Assembly (NCBI GenBank): GCA_949358305.1
Contig: OX442316.1
Coordinates: 7,440,001-7,504,000, forward strand
Direction of reading: 5' to 3'
Source of the DNA: Strigamia acuminata
Taxonomy: Eukaryota > Arthropoda > Chilopoda > Geophilomorpha > Linotaeniidae
DNA: 64,000 nucleotides
Shown here: piece by piece, positions 56,882 to 64,000 of the stretch
Numbering within the stretch: the first letter of the stretch is position 1
Layout of the letters: each line of letters opens with the position of its first letter
Position numbers and translations under genes: made by a program
Notes under the pieces: model-generated
The model's database searches: none
Seen by the model: only the letters and a program-made list of their open reading frames with translations
What the model was told of the DNA's origin: nothing

Positions 56882-59800
56882 TTAATCACTGTTATTATAT
56901 CCGTAAAATTGTGTCGGGTTGCGAATACGCTGGGGATGGCGGTACGGCACAACAGGAGTATTGACGGGAACAGGAGGTGGTGTAGGAGCTGGAGAAGCAT
57001 TACGAACGTTTGGGAGATTGGGTGAATTGGGTGAATTGGGAGGAGCAACTAGGACTTGCGGTTGTACAACTGGCAGTGTGTTACTGAGGTTTGAGTCGTC
57101 AATTATCAAAGGAAAATGTCCGCGATTCCCTCCCCCCTCCGGAGTTTGGGCGTGCAAAGTCTGGCGTCTTCGGAGCTGGTCCGCATGTCGGTTCCAAATT
57201 ATGGCATTTCCGACGGCCACATCGTACGTAGTGGACGATGTCTTCTGCGATATTATTCCAGGAACCCATCTCGCGGCGTGCAAGTAGTCGCGCGCGAACA
57301 CCAATTCCCCAGGCTCGAAGGAACGGCGCGTTTCCACAGTTGTTGGCTCCGGCATTAAGCGGGGGTTCAACAAATGTAATCTAGTTCGAACAGTTCGTTG
57401 TAGAAATGCCTCGGACGGCGTAGTCCGTGTAGAAACGTGCGGCGTCGAGCGATAGGCAATCAAAAATTGGTCAACGGCTTCTGAAATGCTCAAATTCAAA
57501 TTTAGAAATTTTCCGACTTGATTTTTAAATGTCTTCACGAAGCCTTCCACTGCTCCATTGGTAGCTGGGTGGAAAGGCGGTGAACGAGTTTGTCGGATGC
57601 CGTTCCGTGACAGGAAGTCAACAAATTCCGCTGAAGTGAATTGCGGCCCATTGTCGGAATGAACGTGGATCGGCAAGCCGTGACGTTTAAACCAACATTT
57701 TAAAACCGCAATTGTTGCTTTCGAGGTAGTGGCGGTCATCATACGAACTTCGCACCACTTGGTGCGCGCATCCACAGCCAGCAGGAACATTTTGCCATGG
57801 AAGGGCCCGGCGAAATCAAGGTGGATTCGCCCCCAAATTTCGTCGGGAATGGGCCAACGCAAGTCGGACGTCTTAGGCGGATCCGGGAGTGCGCGCTGGC
57901 ACACGTCGCACGAACGCACCATCGACTCAATGTCACGGTCGATTGACGGCCACCAAACTGTTGAACGAGCGAGCGACTTGGTGCGCACGATTCCAAAATG
58001 TCCTGCGTGCAACTCCGTCAGGACTGCACGACGCAGCTGCTCCGGCACGACCAAACGCTCCGACAAGAACAAGAATTGTCCATGTGTGGAAAAGGCGGAC
58101 CTGTGCTTATAAAAATTTAGTAAGTCAGGTGTCCTTGATTTCCATTCGTCGTGGATGCACTGCAGAACTGCTTGCAATTGGGCGTCTGCGTCGTATGCTG
58201 CACGTAAAGCTGCCTGCGATACCGGAAACTGTGAGAGAGAAACGGAAAAAATTTCGTTAACATGCATGTCGAGGTCTTCTCGACCGTCGACTACGGGTTG
58301 AGGATTGCGCGACAATCCGTCTGCAATTTGGTTGTCGACAGCAGGCACATGCTCGATAGCATAATCATAGGCGCTTAGGAAAATTGCCCACCGGTGCAGG
58401 CGAGCGGCGACTATTTGATTGCATCCTTTCTTCTCTCCAAAAATTGCCACGAGCGGTTTATGGTCAGTTCGCAAAATAAACTTTCTTCCAAACAGGTGGT
58501 GGTGGAAACGGCGGACGCCATAAACGATCGCAAGTCCTTCACGGTCGATTTGCGCATAATTTTTCTGCGCGCTGGACAAGAGGGAACTGGCAAAGGCAAT
58601 TGGGCGATGGATTCCATTTTCTACGTGGGAAATAAAGGCGCCCACACCGACGGGCGAGGCGTCAACGGTCAAATAAAGTTGCTTCTTCGCGTCGTAGTGC
58701 GCCAACGCCGAATCGACAGTCACTGCAGCCTTCACCTTGGTCCAGGCCTTGTGCTGTTCAGGTCCCCAAGTCCACGGAGTGTCGTCGCGCGTCAGGCGGT
58801 AAAGCGGCTCTAATAATGTAGATAAATTGTTAATAAATCTGCCATAATAGTTTATGAGCCCCAGAAACGATTTCAATGATAACACATCGTTGGGCTGCAT
58901 GGCGTTGCGAAGTGGAGCCAGCTTTGAGTCGATGGGCGTGATTCCTTGCTTGGAAATGTTCAGCCCTAAAAATTGCACGCACAAACGCAAAAACTTGCAC
59001 TTTTTTCTATTCAAAGTTAAATTCGCCTTATTAAATGCACCCAATAGTTGATCCAGGTTGCATAAGTGGGCTGCGTTTGTGGCACCAGTCACGGCCGAGT
59101 CATCAATGAACGGCTGTGTACTTTCGACTTTGGCTGTTAATTTGTCCATCTCGCGTTGGAAAATGGCTGGCGCGCTGGAAATTCCATAGAAGAGCCGGTT
59201 CACTGTAAATAGACCCAAGTGGGTATTAATTGTGCACACTTCTTTGCTCTCCTGATCTAATTCGAGCTGATTGTAGGCGGAATTCATATCCAAAATGGAA
59301 TATGTCTCACCGCCTGACAACTTTGCTGCGACATCGTCGAAGAGAGGCAAAGGATAAGAGTTGGGGAGAACCGCTTTATTTATGGTCCTATTATAGCATC
59401 CCGCTATCTTAAGTGTGCCATCTGATTTTAGGACATGCATAATTGGTGTCGCCCACTTGGAAGAGGCGACAGGTGTAATGATACCCAAGGATTGCAGTCG
59501 GCGCAGCTCCTCCTCCAGTCGTGGCTTCATTGCGAGCGGAACCGGATAATTTTTCAGGAAAATCGGCTGAACAGTCGGATCGATGTCGATGTGGACCTTG
59601 TGGACATTATAACAGCCTATTTCGTCTCGGAAAACGTCGGCATGGCGTGCCAAAATCTCGTCCAATCTGTTGGACGACGGAGCATCGAGTTTCTCGGGCG
59701 ATGGCGTCGATGTGGACAACGAAAATACTTCCGCGCCCACCAATTCGCCAGTTTTCGACAGCAAACCAAATGCTTCGAGCCAGTCGCGGCCAAGAAGTGG

Positions 59801-60949
59801 AATGGGGCCGTGAGTCGCCACACACAACGGCAAACGAAAATCGCGATCACGATGACGAACCGGAACTTCGCAAACCCCTTCCATTCGGAGTGTTGTGCCG
59901 CCGTACGTGTTCATCTGGATCGGAAGGGGCTGCAATGGAAAATTTGAAAAATATTTAGTATAAGTTTCGAGATTTATAAATGTAGCGCCTGCTCCCGTGT
60001 CCATTTCCATTAGGAGATTGACATTAGCAATTTTAATGGCCAAAATAATTGGTTGTGTGGCTTTAATGCCAATCGCGTTGACGGTCGTCGTCAAATCCGG
60101 CTCGACAGCGTAGTACGTGAGCTGTTGTGGCATCTCGACTGCATGGACTGGAGCTGGTGACTTCAAGACCGACCGGCAAACTGGTTTGATGTGGCCAGTT
60201 TTTCCGCATCCGTGGCACGTGGCATCGCGAAAACGGCACGCTTCACGCGTGTGCGACTTACTGCCGCAAGCAGAACACGCCGACGCATTTCCTTTCGAGT
60301 TGGATGGTTGGCGGACTGCTTGAGATGAGGTAGTGCCCCTCGAGGAGCGTTTTCTACCCTTAAACGCATCGTGACGTGGCCTGGAGTCGTGTTGGAGTTT
60401 GTGCACCGGCAGCGCCGACGCATTTTGCGTCGCGATCGCCGAAAATTCCTTCTGCGACACTTCAGCAGCGGCAGCGAACTCGACCGCGTCGTCGAACGTC
60501 AAATCTTTTTTTAACGTGAGCGCCTGTTGCATTTGCTCATTCTGGAGGCCACAAAGAAAGCGATTTCTTAATTCGTTGGTTTTATCGGTGAACTCACAGT
60601 TTTGGGCCAGGTCCTGAAGAGCGAGAGAATACTCCAGCACGGTTTCATTCGGCAGTCGATCACGGCGGTGAAAACGGCGAATTTCTCCCAGCACGAGCGG
60701 CTTCGCGCGTGCATTCTTCTGCATCAAGGCCACTAGGTCCGCGTACTTCAATTCAGCAGCTTCCTTCGGCGCCGCGAGCGTGTCCAGCTGCTTGAAGGTC
60801 GGCATGCCGACGTACGCCAAGAGCGTATGGACCTTCTCCTGGTCATCGACGATTTTGTTACAAGCGAAAATGCTCGTCATTCGCTTGCAATATAGGCCCC
60901 AATCCTCTGTTGGATCGTATTCCCGCGGTGTCCCTTTTAGAGCTGACAT
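56882..60949 (-). CDS. Gypsy gag-pol polyprotein, 1355 aa
   Basis: The protein has gag (about 1-215) and two CCHC knuckles (C225, C228, H233, C238 and C245, C248, H253, C258). Protease follows (DTGA at 317-320), then reverse transcriptase (D554 in LDMNSAYNQ and FIDD at 614-617) and RNase H (D763, E804, D829). The integrase zinc finger is H981, H984, C1014, C1017, and its DDX35E triad is D1045, D1099, E1135. A GPY/F-like module contains RWVPGII near 1227-1233. The C-terminal tail from about 1300 is Pro/Asn-rich. The frame is uninterrupted. One oddity is AGCY at 516-519, where gypsy enzymes usually have CGDY. The ATG at 60947-60949 is about 180 bases inside the 5' LTR. There is no separate gag frame and no envelope gene. 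Confidence 0.97.
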   Translation of the reverse strand: MSALKGTPREYDPTEDWGLYCKRMTSIFACNKIVDDQEKVHTLLAYVGMPTFKQLDTLAAPKEAAELKYADLVALMQKNARAKPLVLGEIRRFHRRDRLPNETVLEYSLALQDLAQNCEFTDKTNELRNRFLCGLQNEQMQQALTLKKDLTFDDAVEFAAAAEVSQKEFSAIATQNASALPVHKLQHDSRPRHDAFKGRKRSSRGTTSSQAVRQPSNSKGNASACSACGSKSHTREACRFRDATCHGCGKTGHIKPVCRSVLKSPAPVHAVEMPQQLTYYAVEPDLTTTVNAIGIKATQPIILAIKIANVNLLMEMDTGAGATFINLETYTKYFSNFPLQPLPIQMNTYGGTTLRMEGVCEVPVRHRDRDFRLPLCVATHGPIPLLGRDWLEAFGLLSKTGELVGAEVFSLSTSTPSPEKLDAPSSNRLDEILARHADVFRDEIGCYNVHKVHIDIDPTVQPIFLKNYPVPLAMKPRLEEELRRLQSLGIITPVASSKWATPIMHVLKSDGTLKIAGCYNRTINKAVLPNSYPLPLFDDVAAKLSGGETYSILDMNSAYNQLELDQESKEVCTINTHLGLFTVNRLFYGISSAPAIFQREMDKLTAKVESTQPFIDDSAVTGATNAAHLCNLDQLLGAFNKANLTLNRKKCKFLRLCVQFLGLNISKQGITPIDSKLAPLRNAMQPNDVLSLKSFLGLINYYGRFINNLSTLLEPLYRLTRDDTPWTWGPEQHKAWTKVKAAVTVDSALAHYDAKKQLYLTVDASPVGVGAFISHVENGIHRPIAFASSLLSSAQKNYAQIDREGLAIVYGVRRFHHHLFGRKFILRTDHKPLVAIFGEKKGCNQIVAARLHRWAIFLSAYDYAIEHVPAVDNQIADGLSRNPQPVVDGREDLDMHVNEIFSVSLSQFPVSQAALRAAYDADAQLQAVLQCIHDEWKSRTPDLLNFYKHRSAFSTHGQFLFLSERLVVPEQLRRAVLTELHAGHFGIVRTKSLARSTVWWPSIDRDIESMVRSCDVCQRALPDPPKTSDLRWPIPDEIWGRIHLDFAGPFHGKMFLLAVDARTKWCEVRMMTATTSKATIAVLKCWFKRHGLPIHVHSDNGPQFTSAEFVDFLSRNGIRQTRSPPFHPATNGAVEGFVKTFKNQVGKFLNLNLSISEAVDQFLIAYRSTPHVSTRTTPSEAFLQRTVRTRLHLLNPRLMPEPTTVETRRSFEPGELVFARDYLHAARWVPGIISQKTSSTTYDVAVGNAIIWNRHADQLRRRQTLHAQTPEGGGNRGHFPLIIDDSNLSNTLPVVQPQVLVAPPNSPNSPNLPNVRNASPAPTPPPVPVNTPVVPYRHPQRIRNPTQFYGYNNSD

Positions 60950-61132
60950 TTTGATGGCAAAAGTCGGCGTTGAGTACGAAAACGCGAGGAAAACGTGACA
61001 ATGGAACGTAGGCCTAACGTCGGGACGGCGTGGTCAGCAACGGGCCGAAAAAGTGCTCAAAAAGTTCGAAAAACACGAAAAAACTTGCGTCGCTACTGGA
61101 TTCATTAGTTGAACGTGGATTTCGGATCCTAT

Positions 61133-61142
61133 CTCGTCGCCA
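61133..61142 (-). other. Gypsy primer-binding site, tRNA-Ser
   Basis: TGGCGACGAG on the minus strand, one base after the 5' LTR. It complements the 3' end (CUCGUCGCCA) of animal tRNA-Ser(GCU). The match weakens after ten bases. Priming by tRNA-Ser is known for mag-type elements. Confidence 0.8.
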
Positions 61143-61143
61143 T

Positions 61144-61329
61144 TTAGTATATATCTTACTAATAACAAATTATGTTGAGGATGGTTGAAATGAAAGGTCA
61201 GTCATATTAGGCTAAGAACTAACAAGTGCTTTATTCGGGGTCAAGCTACAAGGTGGCGCTGGGGGTACAGCGCCTGAGGCAAAGATAACGTCACTACACC
61301 AAAACATGCAGTGAAGTCCGAACACAGCA
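61144..61329 (-). repeat. Gypsy 5' LTR (186 bp)
   Basis: Identical by eye to 56596-56781. It begins TGCTG on the minus strand at 61329 and is followed on the plus strand by the TTTG duplication at 61330-61333. Confidence 0.95.
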
Positions 61330-61333
61330 TTTG
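61330..61333. repeat. Target-site duplication of the gypsy element, right copy (TTTG)
   Basis: Matches 56592-56595, with the same one-base ambiguity. Confidence 0.8.
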
Positions 61334-61707
61334 TGTGGTTGTGTGCCCTATAGTGTGCGCTTAAAGCTAGTAAATATTATTTATTTCATCTAAACTAATT
61401 ACGATATTGAAAAAACATTAAACGTAAAATATGATGCTAAAACTTAATGTTATTTTTTTTTCACTTTGCAATGGAGTCAATAAACTAGTCTCTGAACTCT
61501 GTTGTAAAAAGCAAGCATAAATAGACCCATGATTTACTGGGATTTTATCGAAAGTGGATTATACTTCCATTTATCGATTTTTTTTGCTCGTGTCTTTTAA
61601 GTCATAGGTAGTTGGTTGTGTTCTTTAAAGCCCGTAGAAATCCTTTATAGAGGGCTTCACTTAGGCTGCAAAAGTCTACATTTTGCGAAGATATGAAGCA
61701 AAATCTT

Positions 61708-62214
61708 ACTTGTATGAATAACAAATAAATGATGTTATTTAAAGGCTTGTCTAATATATGTACCTTAATTCAGTACTTTTAAAGAAAATTCCGCCAGGGG
61801 GTGCTGCCTATTATGGCCTTCTGGTCCCTGGCATAACATTTTTATGAATAATTTTTATGAATAATCAGACTAGTTATAGGAATGTTACATGTATGAAAAT
61901 TTTTATTCTTTATTACACTTATTACATTTAGATCGAATAAGTCGATTTTTTATTATTTTGTAAAACAGTAAACAAAAAATGTTTAAAAAACGATCTAAAA
62001 TCAAATGAAAAGGAAAAACTGTGTTTTTTTTACGGAGATCGTAAAAAACACGTGTTGACCATGTGGTAAGTAAAAATTGGACTGGTTATGCCAGGGATCG
62101 GAAGCCCATAATAAGAGGCGCCCCTGGCGGAATTTTCTTTAAAAGTACTGAATTAAGGTACAAATATTGGACATGCCTTAAATAACATCATTTATTTGTT
62201 GATGTTATACAAGT
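61708..62214. mobile_element. Foldback or long-TIR MITE, about 507 bp
   Basis: The arms 61708-61837 and 62085-62214 are each 130 bases and are inverted copies of one another. They are roughly nine-tenths identical by eye, including a perfect block of about 40 bases (around TTAATTCAGTACTTTTAAAG). The outer 12 bases of each arm are more diverged. The 247-base middle is AT-rich with no frame. It is a non-autonomous foldback-type DNA element. No clear target duplication is visible, so the outer ends and superfamily are uncertain. Confidence 0.8.
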
Positions 62215-62235
62215 TGCCATACTCTGTACGGATTA

Positions 62236-62342
62236 GTTCACTTTAGCAACGCCCGTTTTAGCGACATAGCTGTAAGGTGCTTAGATGCAGTTAGGTTTGG
62301 CTAGTTTAGGTTATGTTGAAAAACGCCATCGCTAAAGTGAAC
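62236..62342. mobile_element. Small MITE with TA-flanked inverted ends, 107 bp
   Basis: The ends are GTTCACTTTAGC and its perfect complement GCTAAAGTGAAC, and the pairing continues imperfectly inward. TA lies on both sides (62234-62235 and 62343-62344), as expected for Tc1/mariner-type insertion. Weaker pairing also extends outward (ATCC and ACTCTGTA words), so the element could be somewhat longer. Confidence 0.6.
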
Positions 62343-62344
62343 TA

Positions 62345-64000
62345 TATCCACTCTGTAGGCTTAGGCTGCTGTTGAGTTCGCCTTTCCTCTATTAAGAGAT
62401 TACTTTGGGTTTACTGTTTGATTAGAGTGAGGTTTATTGGAAATCGATAGCGACGGGGACCTGATTTGTTGACATGGCCTCGCTCTTATTGCAACTGAAT
62501 TTTATGGGCTACCGGTACACTTCTCATCCACATCCCTCTGAATTTTAGTTTCAATTTCAAGTACGACAGAAAATATCTTTAACACTATTTCTTTCCTCCC
62601 CAACCCCCCTCGCTGTGACATAACATTTTTTAAGGTTGGAGCGTGACTCAGCAGCCATAATTTGGGTGCTTTGTTAAATTAAAACTGTAGATCTTATTCT
62701 CAAGTGGTGGGGCCATAGGGATGAAACTAAATTATAATAAATGATTCTTATTTCCCTTTTCTTTTTATCCAAAAAATATTTTTTTTTTGTGTTTGTTGTT
62801 GAGAAATTTAGCATTTTTATTGTTTAGAAGTTGATAATAGAAAGTAATGGTTCTTTTGTATACGCACATTTTATTCAAGTCGAGCCACAAATGAAGTAGG
62901 TTCAATCTTTTAGCAGTGCAATTGCGAGGGACCATTAGAGCACTTACATCAAAGTTAGCGAGAAAGAGTTTTTAATACGGTGAAAAAACAAAAGAATTAA
63001 AGTAAAGATGGGGGGAAAAGCTATTAGTTGTACACACCGCCTCCATCAGAACCACGGGCCAAGTGCAGAGAGTAGAATGAGCGGAGGTGGAGTGTGTGTA
63101 TGAAGTAAAGTGACTTTTAATGATTCTATTTGCACATTATTAAATGGTAAGCTGCTGATGGAGCACGCCCTCCCGCTACCACTTCTGCTATTAAGATATA
63201 AACAACAATTTTTGCACATCATTTACATAGAAAAAGTGTTTCCACTCAAATGAGGAGAAAATACTGCCTGTGTTGCCGGGAAACACGCCAAGGAAATAGA
63301 CGGGCAAAAGATCCATTAGCCTTCTTTAGCTGTGGGACACTGCACTCGATTTTGTGGGTGATCGAGCACCAGCTTCAACTTGCCGTGAAAACAATTTATA
63401 CTAGTATTTTTGCACCTGTGCCTATCGGGTTTCTGGACGGTGAAATAATGGCGCGAAAGGCTTAATGGTGATTTAAAACAACTCGATTATTAGCTTCATC
63501 TTGTTGTTGCATGGCACGGATTTTTGTTTTTAGTTTGCAAATCTGTTTTTGTGAATTTTTTATCAAGATTTTATGCGTTGGTGAGGGGCTTTGAATAGAT
63601 TTATGATTCAATTTGTGCGTGGTTGAAAAGAGATATTATTCATGGGTATTTATAAGATGTTTAGTGAAATGCGAAATCTAAATATTTTTGAAATCGAAGG
63701 AGGATTTGGCAATGGAATAGTTGGAAAATTGAAAAGTTTAAATTGTTGATGATGGTCGAAGTCGTAACGAGTTAATAAGTGACCTGGATCATCTTTTTGT
63801 ACACCATGAATGAAAATTGTTGTTCAATTTCCAACTTCCTCAATTAGGAATCTTGATGGAAAGGAATTGCACAGGAAATAATTACATGGAGTGTCGCCTG
63901 ATGACAGCCTAATTTCATTTGTAACTTTGAATACACATAATAAAGCACCGTTATGGGAGTGTTATTACTTTAATATCTTTAGTCGATTTAAGTCGGGGAA
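62345..64000. other. Gene-free right edge
   Basis: No supported gene. A 71-codon plus-strand frame from 63250 starts MRRKYCLCCRETRQGN and is Cys/Arg-rich at first, but it has no recognisable domain and ordinary surroundings. The remainder is AT-rich. Confidence 0.45.

Larger units (their letters stand above)
56596..61329 (-). mobile_element. Complete Ty3/gypsy LTR retrotransposon (mag-like), 4734 bp
   Basis: On the minus strand the order is LTR, tRNA-Ser priming site, one gag-pol frame, polypurine tract, LTR. The two 186-bp LTRs appear identical, and a TTTG duplication flanks the element. The pol order (protease, reverse transcriptase, RNase H, integrase) is that of gypsy elements. A single gag-pol frame, two zinc knuckles, tRNA-Ser priming and no envelope gene suggest the mag lineage. 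Identical LTRs and an open frame indicate recent insertion. Confidence 0.97.

Noticed and set aside
63250-63465. 71-codon Cys/Arg-containing plus-strand frame
   Set aside because: No recognisable domain or splice support.
1-64000. CRISPR arrays, rRNA, LINE reverse transcriptase, viral envelope genes
   Set aside because: None seen: no regularly spaced repeats, no rRNA-like blocks, no further reverse transcriptase motifs outside the two LTR elements and no envelope frame in either.

Overview
This window reads as animal nuclear DNA, most likely from an arthropod. It is AT-rich, has very few long open frames, carries poly-A and poly-T runs and short inverted-repeat elements, and holds two LTR retrotransposons of animal type. 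One priming site matches a metazoan initiator tRNA-Met and the other a tRNA-Ser. Nothing bacterial is present in its layout: no operons and no ribosome binding sites. The species cannot be named from the sequence alone.

The only host gene I recognise with confidence is a small, apparently single-exon cyanase (cyanate hydratase, CynS family) on the minus strand at 5521-5964, with all three catalytic residues. Cyanase is common in bacteria, fungi and plants and patchy in animals. The gene is clearly richer in G+C than its flanks, so horizontal origin is worth testing.

Region by region: the left edge (1-277) holds a minus-strand coding remnant with a frame change that resembles the gag of Pao/BEL elements. 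Two minus-strand splice-acceptor-led open frames at 6548-6694 and 9855-10034 look like terminal exons. An intact Ty1/copia element with identical LTRs and a perfect 5-bp target duplication fills 14553-19268. A signal-peptide exon on the plus strand (21934-22015) has a plausible initiator and donor. A 149-codon orphan frame lies at 25438-25887, and a short inverted-repeat element at 26234-26469. The interval 26470-39548 is almost featureless. A broken minus-strand coding patch lies at 39549-40085. Two copies of a dispersed repeat (about 41751 and 46570) follow, the second split by a MITE. At 47502-47627 there is a possible first exon on the minus strand. At 53008-53077 a textbook recursive-splice arrangement occurs on the plus strand, followed by two exon-like pieces at 53732-53881 and 54610-54703. 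An intact Ty3/gypsy element (mag-like, minus strand) occupies 56596-61329. A 507-bp foldback element and a 107-bp MITE lie just to its right.

Most of the window is therefore intergenic DNA or very long intron. The plus-strand signal-peptide exon and the recursive-splice site about 31 kb downstream would fit one gene with a giant intron, but that link is inference. All single-exon calls other than the cyanase and the two retroelements rest on reading frame plus splice consensus and are given low confidence.
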